Assembly (NCBI GenBank): GCA_017433825.1
Contig: JAFRGL010000012.1
Coordinates: 1 to 64,000 of the forward strand
Direction of reading: 5' to 3'
Source: Eubacterium sp.
GTDB lineage: Bacteria; Bacillota; Clostridia; Lachnospirales; Lachnospiraceae
DNA length: 64,000 bases
Positions 44,927-53,747 of this stretch are shown here, one piece after another. The position numbers and the translations under genes are program-made. Every line of letters begins with the position of its first letter. Within the stretch, counting starts at the first letter, position 1. The notes beneath the pieces are model-generated. The model was not told the origin of the DNA, did not search any database, and saw nothing but the letters and a program-made list of their open reading frames with translations.

Positions 44927-46180
44927 ATGACGGAAAGAAAAAAACCGGAGCTCCTGATGCCTGCGGGCAGCTTATCCATACTGAAAACCGCATTTTTCTA
45001 CGGGGCTGATGCGGTTTATCTCGGCGGGGAAGCCTACGGTTTGCGCGCCAAGGCGAAAAATTTCACCCCGGAGGAAATGAAAGAGGGCATCGAATATGCC
45101 CATGCATTAGGGAAAAAGGTTTACATAACCGCCAATATTTTTGCACATAACAGTGATCTGGATGGTATCCGGCGGTATTTTGAAGAGCTTAAGATACTGC
45201 AGCCGGACGGCATCCTGATATCCGATCCCGGCGTTTTCGACATTGCCTGCGAAACTGCGCCGGAGATTCCCAGACACATCAGTACCCAGGCAAACAACAC
45301 CAACGCACAGACCTTCCGGTTCTGGTACAGGCTGGGCGTAAGACGGGTGGTGGCCGCGAGAGAACTTTCCCTGCAGGAGCTTGCCGGCATACGGCAGCAG
45401 GTACCGGATGACATGGAAATCGAAGCCTTTGTCCACGGCTCCATGTGCATTTCCTATTCCGGCAGATGCCTGCTTTCCAATTTCCTTGCCGGGCGGGATG
45501 CCAACAGGGGCGCCTGCACCCATCCCTGCCGCTGGCAGTACGCGCTGAGGGAGGAAACCAGGCCGGGGGAATATTTCCCCGTGTTTGAAAATGACCGGGG
45601 CACGTATATCATGAACTCGAAAGACCTGTGCATGATCGACCATATCCCGGACCTGGTAAAAGCGGGAGTTGACAGCTTCAAGGTGGAGGGCAGGATGAAA
45701 AACGCCCTCTATATCGCCTCTGTGGCCAGGGCGTACCGGCGGGCAGTCGACGATTTCTTCGAAGACGCGGCAGGCTATGAAACCCGGGCCGCCTTCTATA
45801 AACAGCAGGCAGGACTCTGTACCAACAGGGATTTCACCACGGGCTTTTTCTACGGAAGGCCTTCGGATAAAGACCAGATTTACGAAAACAGCACTTACAT
45901 ACAGGATGCGGTTTACCTGGGCACCGCCGGGGAAACGGAGGATAACGGCAGGGTTCGCATGCTGCAGAAAAACAAATTCCGCGTTGGCGATACGGTCCGG
46001 ATTATGAAAACATCCGGAGAGGACGTAAGCGCGGAAGTACTAGGTATTTACAATGACGAAGGCGGAAGCATGGACAGTGCGCCGCATGCGTCCCAGATGC
46101 TCCACGTATTGTTCTCACAGCCGGTTTTACCCGGGGAGGTAATAAGAGCAGATGCCGAAATTCAATCTCAGGAATCTTAG
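44927..46180 (+). CDS. trhP: U32 family protein, TrhP-type tRNA wobble-uridine hydroxylation factor
   Basis: 417 residues of the peptidase U32 family. Conserved ELLMPAGSLSILKTAFFYGADAVYLGG opens the protein, and HGSMCISYSGRCLLSNFLAGRDANRGACTHPCRWQY carries the family cysteines (likely Fe-S). TrhP proteins act in prephenate-dependent hydroxylation of U34 in tRNA, the step before TrmR methylation. It lies 40 bases after trmR. Its C-terminus overlaps the regulator gene by 29 bases. Confidence 0.87.
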   Translation: MTERKKPELLMPAGSLSILKTAFFYGADAVYLGGEAYGLRAKAKNFTPEEMKEGIEYAHALGKKVYITANIFAHNSDLDGIRRYFEELKILQPDGILISDPGVFDIACETAPEIPRHISTQANNTNAQTFRFWYRLGVRRVVAARELSLQELAGIRQQVPDDMEIEAFVHGSMCISYSGRCLLSNFLAGRDANRGACTHPCRWQYALREETRPGEYFPVFENDRGTYIMNSKDLCMIDHIPDLVKAGVDSFKVEGRMKNALYIASVARAYRRAVDDFFEDAAGYETRAAFYKQQAGLCTNRDFTTGFFYGRPSDKDQIYENSTYIQDAVYLGTAGETEDNGRVRMLQKNKFRVGDTVRIMKTSGEDVSAEVLGIYNDEGGSMDSAPHASQMLHVLFSQPVLPGEVIRADAEIQSQES

Positions 46181-47276
46181 GGATATCATCGGAATCGGAA
46201 AGGAATCCGCTTTCGAAACATTTTTCCGGAATGAAATCAACAGGGGCATTTTTGAACCGGGAAGCAGGCTTCCCAATCCGGTGAGGCTTTCCGTATATTA
46301 CAAGGTACCGGTTCCGAACGTAATACTGGCCTTGCGGAAGCTGGAGAAGGAAGGCCTTCTCATCACCTATCCGGGCAAGGGCACATTCGTAATGCGCAAA
46401 GGCCATATCCGCCCGTCAGAGCGTCTTATCGGGGTTATCTGTTCCGGCAGCTCCGCACTGACAGCCCACAGGACCATTGCAGGTATCGAAAGAATCGTGA
46501 CGGCCAACGGCTACGGTATGATGCTGAAGTATACCCGGGACAGCCAGGCCCGGGAAGAACGCGTCCTGAAGGAAATGCTGAACGCCGGCGTGGAGGGTGT
46601 AATCATTGAGCCCAGCCAGAGCCAGATTATGTGCAAACACATGAGTCTGTACCGGCAGATGGAGGAGAAGGAAATACCCTATGTTTTCATGCGTTCCGCC
46701 TATCCGCAGCTGATAGACAGGCCTCGTATCATGATGGATGACCGGCAGGGAGCCTATCTGGTAACCAGGCATCTTATCGCCACCGGCAGGGAACATATTG
46801 TCGGCCTGTTCAAGACCGATGACGCCGTAGGCGCGGAACGCCACCGGGGGTATGTCCAGGCCCTGCAGGAAGCGGGTATTTATTATAATCCGGAGCTGGT
46901 TATCTGGTTCCATTCGGAGGATACGGTCAAGAAGCCGGAAGTGGCCCTTTCCCAGCTGGAAAAGGAGGAAATCCGGTTCGATGCCATTCAGTGCTACAAC
47001 GATTCCATGGCAGCCGGCGTAAGGGAGTATCTGACAAAGAACGGCAAAACCGTGCCCGGCGACGTGGCAGTAACCGGCTATGACAATTCTGCAGTGACGC
47101 CGGCAGGGGAAATAGGGCTGACCACCATCGTGGAGCCTCTGGAGCTTTTAGGCGAGATGACGGCCCAGCTGCTGCTGGAGCAGATAGCACAGGTGCCGGA
47201 CACGGAAAGCCAGGTGGAGAAGCTCCTGCACCCGGAGCTTATCATCCGGGGCTCAACCATAGGTACGAACATATAA
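46152..47276 (+). CDS. GntR/LacI-type transcriptional regulator
   Basis: 374 residues. An N-terminal GntR winged helix (about residues 15-80, with SRLPNPVRLSVYYKVPVPNV and GLLITYPGKGTFVM) is fused to a LacI/GalR-type sugar-binding domain (about 90-374, LIGVICSGSS..., ending RGSTIGTNI). This is the AraR architecture. The effector is probably a sugar or related small molecule. It starts 29 bases inside the U32 gene and ends 24 bases inside the convergent dprA gene. No carbohydrate operon is adjacent, so targets are elsewhere. Confidence 0.86.
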   Translation: MPKFNLRNLRDIIGIGKESAFETFFRNEINRGIFEPGSRLPNPVRLSVYYKVPVPNVILALRKLEKEGLLITYPGKGTFVMRKGHIRPSERLIGVICSGSSALTAHRTIAGIERIVTANGYGMMLKYTRDSQAREERVLKEMLNAGVEGVIIEPSQSQIMCKHMSLYRQMEEKEIPYVFMRSAYPQLIDRPRIMMDDRQGAYLVTRHLIATGREHIVGLFKTDDAVGAERHRGYVQALQEAGIYYNPELVIWFHSEDTVKKPEVALSQLEKEEIRFDAIQCYNDSMAAGVREYLTKNGKTVPGDVAVTGYDNSAVTPAGEIGLTTIVEPLELLGEMTAQLLLEQIAQVPDTESQVEKLLHPELIIRGSTIGTNI

Positions 47277-48134
47277 GCCGGCAACCGGCTGGCGGACAAG
47301 GCTTTTGACCTCCAGTTCCAGGAGGCCCCTGAAAGCGTCCGCAGCGGACAGACCGGTGGATTCCAAAAGCGCGGAAAGACTCTGCGGGTCGGTGGAAAGC
47401 ACCTTCAGAAGCGTCCGTGCGGAAGGTGAAAGACTGTTGAATGCAAGGGGAGATGATATCTCCCCTTTTTCATTTTGCATAAAACCCAGCTCAGCCAGAA
47501 GCTGGGCTGCATCGGTGGCTGCGCCGGCCCCTTTGCTGATGAGATTATTGCAGCCGGCGCTTAAGGGATCGCCGATGCGGCCGGGAACGGCGAAAATGTT
47601 CTTGCCCTGTTCCAGGGCGTACTGGGCGGTAATGAGGGAGCCGCTTTTTGCCCGGGCTTCCACGATGAGGACCAGATCCGCCAGGCCGCTGATGATCCGG
47701 TTGCGCAAAGGAAAATGGTGGGGCAGCGACGGCGTGCCCGGTTCAAATTCGGAGAGAATGCCGCCGCCGGATTCGATAATCCGCCTGTACAGGCGTTCAT
47801 TGGATGCGGGATAGCAGATATCCACGCCGTTTCCCAGGACGGCAAAGGTCCTGCCGCCCGCGGAAAGACAGCCTTCGTGGGCGTGGGAATCAATGCCTAA
47901 AGCCATGCCGCTGATGATCTGCACCCCGGCACGTCCGAGTCCGGCAGCAAACTGCCTTGCCTGTTCACGGCCATAGGCAGAGCAGGCCCTGGCGCCGACG
48001 ATGGCGGCGGATTTGCAGTCAGGGGCCGGCAGGCTTCCTATATAATACAGCTTCCGGGGCATGCCCGGCCAGCAGGTAAGAATCCGGGGATAATCCGGAT
48101 CGCCTGCCGTAACACTCTTGATCGGATAGTCCAT
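47253..48134 (-). CDS. dprA: DNA processing protein DprA (without N-terminal SAM domain)
   Basis: Loads RecA on incoming single-stranded DNA in transformation. 293 residues, shorter than usual (about 360). The Rossmann fold is complete: AIVGARACSAYGREQ, SGMALGIDSHAHEGCL, ILSEFEPG and GRIGDPLSAGCNNLI. A C-terminal winged-helix-like segment is kept (residues about 225-290). The usual N-terminal helical domain is missing. AGGAG precedes the ATG. It follows comM by 11 bases and overlaps the convergent regulator gene by 24 bases. Confidence 0.92.
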   Translation of the reverse strand: MDYPIKSVTAGDPDYPRILTCWPGMPRKLYYIGSLPAPDCKSAAIVGARACSAYGREQARQFAAGLGRAGVQIISGMALGIDSHAHEGCLSAGGRTFAVLGNGVDICYPASNERLYRRIIESGGGILSEFEPGTPSLPHHFPLRNRIISGLADLVLIVEARAKSGSLITAQYALEQGKNIFAVPGRIGDPLSAGCNNLISKGAGAATDAAQLLAELGFMQNEKGEISSPLAFNSLSPSARTLLKVLSTDPQSLSALLESTGLSAADAFRGLLELEVKSLVRQPVAGLYVRTYG

Positions 48135-48145
48135 CGTGACTCCTT

Positions 48146-49669
48146 TCAGGCTTTGCCCGCATGCTGGCGGAAAAAGACTGCCTCGCTGATATGCGCTTCA
48201 TTTATCGTTTCCGCCCCTTCCAGGTCGGCGATGGTGCGGGCAATCCTTAAAACCCGGTGGTAGCCCCGGGCACTTAAGGAAAGGGAATGATAGGCTGCCT
48301 CCAGAAGCCGGGCGGCTTCATCCGTGAGCATACAGTGTTTTTTGATTTCATTGGCAGGCAGCCCGCTGTTGAAAGAGAAGGCCAGATCCCTGTAACGGTC
48401 CTTCTGGATTTCAAAAGCCGCGGAGACTTTTGCCCGCAGCACGGCGGTGGATATTTCATCTTTCCCTTCGGACTGCAGCGACCGGTATTCAAGTGCAGGC
48501 ACGTCCACCCTTAAATCTATGCGGTCCAGTATAGGCTGGCTGATGCGGCTGTTGTAATTGTGAATATCCCTTTCTGTCCAGGTGCACCGGTTCAAATCCG
48601 GATAATAACCGCAGGGGCAGGGATTCATGGCGGCCGCCAGCAGGAAATCACAGGGGAATACCACGCTTCTTCCGATGCGGGAAATACGGATGAACCGGTC
48701 CTCCAGGGGCTGCCTTAAAAATTCCAGGTTCCTGCCCGGCATTTCCGGCAGTTCGTCCAGAAACAGGACACCCCGGTGGGCGAGGGTTATTTCCCCGGGA
48801 ACGGGCGTACGGCCGCCGCCCACAAGGGCCTGGGGGGACAGGAGATGGTGCGGCGCGCGGAAAGGCCTTTCGGTGATCACCGGCTGTTCGGAGGTCAGAA
48901 GTCCTGCAACGGAATATATCCTGGATACCTCCAGCTTTTCTTCAGCGGTCATCTCCGGGAGAATGCCGGGAAGCCTCCTGGCAGCCATGGATTTGCCGGA
49001 ACCGGGAGGCCCGGAAAGCAGAAGGTTGTGGAAGCCTGCAGCCGCGATCAGGCAGGCCCTTTTCACTACGGCCTGGCCCCGGATATCGGAGAAGTCCTCT
49101 TTTAAAGCCGGCTGCTCCTGCGCGTTTACCTTCCGCAAGGGCGGCTGTTCGGGCACTATGCCCGAGGTACAGTAGTCGATGAGATCCTTCAGACAGGAAA
49201 GCGCCGTCACCTTTACGATCCCTGCAGCTTCGGCCTCGGCGGCATTTTCAGCAGGCACCAGAGCGGTGGAAATTCCAAGTTTGTTAGCCAGCAGGATACT
49301 GGGCAGGATGCCCGGGACGCCTTCAATCCGTCCGTCCAGATGCAGCTCGCCCATGATCATGGTATCCTTCAGCCGGTCTTCGGGTATCCGGCCAAGGGCG
49401 GAGAGAACTGCTGCGGCAATGGGCAGATCGTAGCGGGTGCCGTCTTTTTTGACGTCCCCGGGAGAAAGGTTGATGGTAATCCGTTTGGGCGGAAGAACAA
49501 TGCCGAGGTTGCGCATGGCGGTTTTAACCCGGTCTGCGGCTTCTTTTGTACGCTGGGAAAGGGAACCGATGATGTTGAAGACGGGCATGCCCTCGGAGAC
49601 ATCCGCCTCCACACAGACAGGAAGGGCATCCACTCCGGAAATGGCGGTGCTGGTAATGCTGCAGAACAT
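48146..49669 (-). CDS. comM: ComM/YifB family Mg-chelatase-like AAA+ ATPase
   Basis: 507 residues. An N-terminal Lon-like S5 fold (about 1-170) is followed by an AAA+ domain with Walker A SGPPGSGKSM and Walker B LFLDELPEM, then a helical C-terminus with a Cys-containing CGYYPD segment. In Vibrio and Haemophilus, ComM is a helicase for branch migration in natural transformation. The AAAGGAG site lies six bases ahead of the ATG. With dprA it forms a two-gene DNA-uptake/recombination operon. Confidence 0.94.
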   Translation of the reverse strand: MFCSITSTAISGVDALPVCVEADVSEGMPVFNIIGSLSQRTKEAADRVKTAMRNLGIVLPPKRITINLSPGDVKKDGTRYDLPIAAAVLSALGRIPEDRLKDTMIMGELHLDGRIEGVPGILPSILLANKLGISTALVPAENAAEAEAAGIVKVTALSCLKDLIDYCTSGIVPEQPPLRKVNAQEQPALKEDFSDIRGQAVVKRACLIAAAGFHNLLLSGPPGSGKSMAARRLPGILPEMTAEEKLEVSRIYSVAGLLTSEQPVITERPFRAPHHLLSPQALVGGGRTPVPGEITLAHRGVLFLDELPEMPGRNLEFLRQPLEDRFIRISRIGRSVVFPCDFLLAAAMNPCPCGYYPDLNRCTWTERDIHNYNSRISQPILDRIDLRVDVPALEYRSLQSEGKDEISTAVLRAKVSAAFEIQKDRYRDLAFSFNSGLPANEIKKHCMLTDEAARLLEAAYHSLSLSARGYHRVLRIARTIADLEGAETINEAHISEAVFFRQHAGKA

Positions 49670-49731
49670 AGAAGACTCCTTTGACGCCTGAGAAGGCGTT
49701 CAGAAATGAATTTATTAAAATGAATGATAAC

Positions 49732-49760
49732 AGTATCTCAAATAAACTGCATTTCGTCAA
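49732..49760 (-). promoter_or_regulatory. Sigma-A type promoter of comM-dprA
   Basis: On the minus strand, TTGACG (49755-49760) and GATACT (49732-49737) are spaced by 17 bases. The comM start is about 62 bases downstream. A short ACGCCT-GAGA-AGGCGT hairpin (49684-49699) lies in the leader just before the ribosome site. Confidence 0.7.
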
Positions 49761-49793
49761 TCTGATTTTTTTCAGTCATACACGGAAAAACGG

Positions 49794-49822
49794 TTTTCTA
49801 TTTCCCCCATCTGTTGTATAAT
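49794..49822 (+). promoter_or_regulatory. Candidate promoter of the flavin reductase gene
   Basis: A perfect TATAAT at 49817-49822 lies 66 bases before the start codon. The -35 position at 17-base spacing reads TTTTCT, a weak match. The region is divergent with comM. Confidence 0.45.
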
Positions 49823-49887
49823 AAAATCAGGTATTTCCAAGGCAACACCCGCTGTTTTCAGACAGCAGAAGAAAAAGGAGAAGAAGA

Positions 49888-50439
49888 ATGAAAAAAATAA
49901 TTGTTATCAAGGGAAGCCCCAGAAAAGGCGCGAACAGCGATACGCTTTGCGATGCTGCCGTGGCGGCGATCAAGGATGCAGAAATCATCGAATTTGCCAT
50001 CCGTGACAAGAAAGTCAATCCCTGTGTGGGCTGCAACGCCTGCAAGGGTGATTTTGTAGGCTGCGTACAGAAGGATGACTTTTCCGCCCTTGTGGAAGAT
50101 CTTCGCACCTGCGACGGCATTATCCTTTCCGCGCCGATTTATTTCGGCGACGTTCCCGGCCCGGTGAAGACATTTATCGACCGTCAGTACTGCCTGTTCA
50201 ACCCGGCCAAAGGCCCGCTGGTAGAGCAGAAGGAGCGGAAGATGGCTGTTATCCTTACCAACGGCGGCATGCCCCTGGAGGTGGGAACCCAGATTGCGGA
50301 GAAGACTTTAGGCTGCTTCAACGTGGAAGGAATTACGGACAAGAAGATTCTGGTTGTGCGGGAGTGCAATGACAGAGACGCGGCGGCAGGCAAGCCGGAT
50401 GCTTTGAAACAGGCGGAAGAAGTGGGTGCCTGGTTTTAA
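49888..50439 (+). CDS. NADPH-dependent FMN reductase-like flavoprotein
   Basis: 183 residues of flavodoxin-like fold. The FMN phosphate loop is KGSPRKGANSDTL, and IILSAPIYFGDVPGPVKTFIDR is the second FMN segment. A cysteine-rich CVGCNACKGDFVGC segment (about residues 49-62) is of the type seen in iron-sulfur flavoproteins. It is a likely cytosolic redox enzyme; the acceptor is unknown. It lies 21 bases upstream of a zinc alcohol dehydrogenase and is probably co-expressed with it. An AAAAAGGAGAAG site precedes the ATG. Confidence 0.85.
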   Translation: MKKIIVIKGSPRKGANSDTLCDAAVAAIKDAEIIEFAIRDKKVNPCVGCNACKGDFVGCVQKDDFSALVEDLRTCDGIILSAPIYFGDVPGPVKTFIDRQYCLFNPAKGPLVEQKERKMAVILTNGGMPLEVGTQIAEKTLGCFNVEGITDKKILVVRECNDRDAAAGKPDALKQAEEVGAWF

Positions 50440-50460
50440 ATAAAAATTCAGGAGGACAGT

Positions 50461-51585
50461 ATGAGCACAGTGAAATCAATGGCAGTTGTTGCCACGGAAG
50501 TCGGCAAGATTTCCATTCAGGAAGTAGAAATCGGTGATCCGAAGAAAGGTGAAGTCCGGGTTAAGGTAATAGCCAGCGGCATCTGCCATACGGACCTGGG
50601 GGCCATCAACAGCGCTTTCCCGCCCGAATTCGGCCTTTCCTATCCCCTGGTGCCCGGCCATGAAGGCGTAGGCATCGTGGAATCCGTAGGGGAGGGCGTT
50701 ATGGAACTGGCGGTCGGCGACAAGGTTATCATGTCTTATCCTTCCTGCGGCGTCTGCGACATGTGCAAGAAGAACCGTCCCTGGGCCTGCAGATCCCGTC
50801 ATCAGCTGTTCTTCGGCGGCAAATTTGCGGACGGCACCAAGAGGATTGTCTATAAAGGACAGGAAACCGCGTCATTCTTCGGCCAGGGTTCCTGGTCCCA
50901 GTACTGCATCGTCGCGGAGAGAAATGCAGTCAAGGTTGATCCGGACGTGGACGTGAAGATGCTCTGCTCCCTGGGCTGCGGCATCCAGACCGGTTTCGGC
51001 TGCGTGGTTAACCGCGCAAAACCCGATCCCGGCAGCACCATCGCCGTGTTCGGCTGCGGTACCGTAGGCCTGGCCGCCATCATGGCCGCGAAGGCCACAT
51101 CCTGCTCCACCATCATCGGCGTGGACCAGAATGAAGACCGTCTGGCGCTGGCGAAGGAACTGGGCGCCACCCATACCATCAATACGAAGGAAATCGAAGA
51201 CCCGGTGAAGTACATCCAGGATCTGACCGGCGGCTACGGTGTGGAATACACCATCGAGTGCACCGGCGTGCCGATCCTTCTGGAAATGGCATTGAACTGC
51301 CTGGATCAGAACGGCATGTCCGTCATCGTGGGCGTAACCGGCACCAGGAGCATTAACATCCAGCCCGAACCGGTTATCATGGATCCCTCCAGGACCTGGA
51401 CCGGCATGGTGGAAGGCGGCTCTATCCCGAAGGTGTTCATCCCCAGGCTGGTACAGCTTTACAAGGACGGCAAAATCCCGCTGGAGAAGCTGGTGAAGTT
51501 CTATGAATTCAAGGATGTGGAACAGGCAATTGCCGATACCGTATCCGGTGAAATCATCAAACCGGTTCTGATGATGCCTGAATAA
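50461..51585 (+). CDS. Zinc-dependent alcohol dehydrogenase
   Basis: 374 residues of the medium-chain dehydrogenase family, close to class III/aryl-alcohol types. The catalytic zinc site includes C of ASGICHTDLG and GHEGVGIVESVGEGV; a structural-zinc loop is CGVCDMCKKNRPWAC. The NAD fold is VFGCGTVGLAAIMAA. Substrate is uncertain: an alcohol or aromatic aldehyde pair is plausible. It ends at a terminator 26 bases downstream. The AGGAGG site precedes the ATG. Confidence 0.9.
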   Translation: MSTVKSMAVVATEVGKISIQEVEIGDPKKGEVRVKVIASGICHTDLGAINSAFPPEFGLSYPLVPGHEGVGIVESVGEGVMELAVGDKVIMSYPSCGVCDMCKKNRPWACRSRHQLFFGGKFADGTKRIVYKGQETASFFGQGSWSQYCIVAERNAVKVDPDVDVKMLCSLGCGIQTGFGCVVNRAKPDPGSTIAVFGCGTVGLAAIMAAKATSCSTIIGVDQNEDRLALAKELGATHTINTKEIEDPVKYIQDLTGGYGVEYTIECTGVPILLEMALNCLDQNGMSVIVGVTGTRSINIQPEPVIMDPSRTWTGMVEGGSIPKVFIPRLVQLYKDGKIPLEKLVKFYEFKDVEQAIADTVSGEIIKPVLMMPE

Positions 51586-51610
51586 AAACCAGATAATCCG
51601 AAAGTATAAG

Positions 51611-51663
51611 GAAGCTCCCTTGCCGGCGCCGGAACGCGCGGGTGAAGGGGGCTTCTTAAATTT
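51611..51663 (+). terminator. Terminator after the alcohol dehydrogenase
   Basis: GAAGCTCCCTT and AAGGGGGCTTC pair over 11 bases with one G-T, around a 23-base GC-rich loop, and are followed by TTAAATTT. It separates the flavin reductase/dehydrogenase pair from topA. Confidence 0.75.
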
Positions 51664-51667
51664 CGTC

Positions 51668-51696
51668 TTGATTTTTGATTAATTATAAGGTATATT
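51668..51696 (+). promoter_or_regulatory. Sigma-A type promoter of topA
   Basis: TTGATT (51668-51673) and TATATT (51691-51696) are spaced by 17 bases. The topA GTG is about 70 bases downstream. Confidence 0.7.
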
Positions 51697-51765
51697 GTTC
51701 GATGTTTTATGGCAAAGTGGAATATTTATGCCTAATATTCGTTTTAATTCAGGAGGAATCTGCCC

Positions 51766-53736
51766 GTGGCGAAGAATCTGGTCATTGTGGAGTCACCCAC
51801 GAAGGTAAATACCGTAAAAAAGTTCCTGGGGAACAATTATGAAGTCATGGCTTCCCTGGGACATGTCAGGGACCTGCCGAAAAGCACCCTGGGTATCGAC
51901 GTGGACGGCGACTTCGATCCCAAATACATAACCATCAGAGGCAAGGGTGAGCTTCTGGCTTCCTTAAGGAATGCCGTGAAGAAAGCCGATAAAGTCTATC
52001 TGGCCACCGACCCGGACCGGGAAGGGGAGGCTATTTCCTGGCATCTGTCCAAAGCCCTGAATCTGGAACCTAAAAAATTCCGGCGGATTACCTTCAATGA
52101 GATTACAAAAAATGCCGTAAAGGACTCTATTAAAAACGCCAGGGATATCGACATGAACCTGGTGGACGAACAGCAGGCCAGAAGATGCCTGGACAGAATG
52201 GTGGGCTATGAAATCAGCCCCCTTCTGTGGGAAAAGGTGAAAAGAGGCTTGAGTGCGGGCCGGGTACAGTCCGCCGCCCTGCGTATTATTGCGGACAGGG
52301 AGAACGACATCAATGCTTTCATTCCCGACGAATACTGGAGCCTGGAAGCGGATTTTGAGGTAGCAGATGCGAAAAAACCCCTGATTGCCCGCTACACCGG
52401 CCGTACGGGAGGCAGGCAGGAACTGACTTCCAAAGAGGAAACGGATGCCGTCATTTCCGCAGTGGACGGGGAAAGCTTCAGCGTAATGGAGGTGAAGACC
52501 GGCACCCGTGTGAAGAAACCACCGCTTCCCTTTACCACTTCCACACTCCAGCAGGAAGCATCCAGGAGCCTGAATTTTTCTACCGTGAAAACCATGCGTA
52601 TTGCCCAGCAGCTTTACGAAGGCGTGGAAATCAAAGGGCAGGGCTTTGTAGGCCTGATTACTTATCTGAGAACCGACTCCACCCGTATTTCCGAAGAGGC
52701 AGAGGCTGCCGCCATTTCCTATATTAAGGACAATTACGGTACCGGTTATCTGCCGGACGAGACGGATACGGACAATAAGAACAAGAACGCCCAGGATGCT
52801 CATGAGGCCATCCGTCCGACGGATATTGCCCGTACGCCCGCCGCTGTCCATGATTCCTTAAGCCGGGACCAGTACCGGCTGTACCAGCTTATCTGGAAGC
52901 GTTTCCTGGCCAGCCGTATGGCAAATGCGGTTTATGAGAATGTCAACGCGAAGCTTTCCGCGAAGAATTACAATTTCACAGCCACATCTTCCCGGGTTTC
53001 TTTTGACGGCTTCCTGTCCGTTTACAACAATGACGAGGAGAAGGAAGAGAAGAACGTGGCTCTGGCCGGTCTGAAGAAAGACATGGTTTTAACGCCCCTC
53101 GCCTTCCGGCCTGAACAGCATTTTACCCAGCCGCCGGCCCACTTCACCGAAGCAAGCCTGGTAAAAGCCATGGAGGAAATGCGCATCGGACGGCCGAGCA
53201 CTTATGCGCCGACCATTTCCACCCTGCTGCAGCGCAGGTATATCGTCAAGGAAAACAAAAACCTCTATATCACCGAGCTGGGCGAAGTGGTCAACAAGGT
53301 GATGAAAGAGGCTTTTCCGAGTATTGTGGATGTTAATTTCACTGCCGGCATGGAAGAACTGCTGGATTACGTGGGCGAAGGCCAGGTGGACTGGAAGAAT
53401 GTCCTTCGGAATTTCTGGCCGGATCTGAAGTCCGCCGTGGATTCCGCCAGGAGCCGTCTGGAAAAGATTACCGTAGACGACGAGGTTTCCGAGGAAAAAT
53501 GTGAACTCTGCGGCCGCCAGATGGTGATCAAATACGGTCCCTTCGGCAAATTCCTTGCCTGCCCCGGCTTCCCGGAATGCAAAAATACAAAACCCTTCAT
53601 GGAGAAGATCGGCGTCCCCTGCCCGAAATGCGGCAAAGAGGTGGTTATCCGACGGACCAGGAAGGGCAGACGGTATTACGGCTGTGAAAACAATCCGGAA
53701 TGTGATTTTATGAGCTGGAAAAGACCGGAATCCTGA
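51766..53736 (+). CDS. topA: DNA topoisomerase I
   Basis: Type IA topoisomerase that relaxes negative supercoils; 656 residues. The TOPRIM domain begins VIVESPTKVNTVKKFLG, the DPDREGEAISWH acidic motif follows, and the active-site tyrosine is residue 300 in ITYLRTDSTR. Two C-terminal zinc-ribbon motifs (CELCGRQM...CPGFPEC and CPKCGKEV...CENNPEC) are present. The start is GTG at 51766 with AGGAGGA nine bases upstream. codY is convergent, 11 bases past the stop. Confidence 0.97.
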   Translation: MAKNLVIVESPTKVNTVKKFLGNNYEVMASLGHVRDLPKSTLGIDVDGDFDPKYITIRGKGELLASLRNAVKKADKVYLATDPDREGEAISWHLSKALNLEPKKFRRITFNEITKNAVKDSIKNARDIDMNLVDEQQARRCLDRMVGYEISPLLWEKVKRGLSAGRVQSAALRIIADRENDINAFIPDEYWSLEADFEVADAKKPLIARYTGRTGGRQELTSKEETDAVISAVDGESFSVMEVKTGTRVKKPPLPFTTSTLQQEASRSLNFSTVKTMRIAQQLYEGVEIKGQGFVGLITYLRTDSTRISEEAEAAAISYIKDNYGTGYLPDETDTDNKNKNAQDAHEAIRPTDIARTPAAVHDSLSRDQYRLYQLIWKRFLASRMANAVYENVNAKLSAKNYNFTATSSRVSFDGFLSVYNNDEEKEEKNVALAGLKKDMVLTPLAFRPEQHFTQPPAHFTEASLVKAMEEMRIGRPSTYAPTISTLLQRRYIVKENKNLYITELGEVVNKVMKEAFPSIVDVNFTAGMEELLDYVGEGQVDWKNVLRNFWPDLKSAVDSARSRLEKITVDDEVSEEKCELCGRQMVIKYGPFGKFLACPGFPECKNTKPFMEKIGVPCPKCGKEVVIRRTRKGRRYYGCENNPECDFMSWKRPES

Positions 53737-53747
53737 AGGAGACGGCC

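Noticed and set aside
44927..46180. Secreted collagenase (U32 peptidase)
   Set aside because: No signal peptide is present, and the neighbouring trmR and Bacillus-like order point to the tRNA hydroxylation branch of the U32 family.
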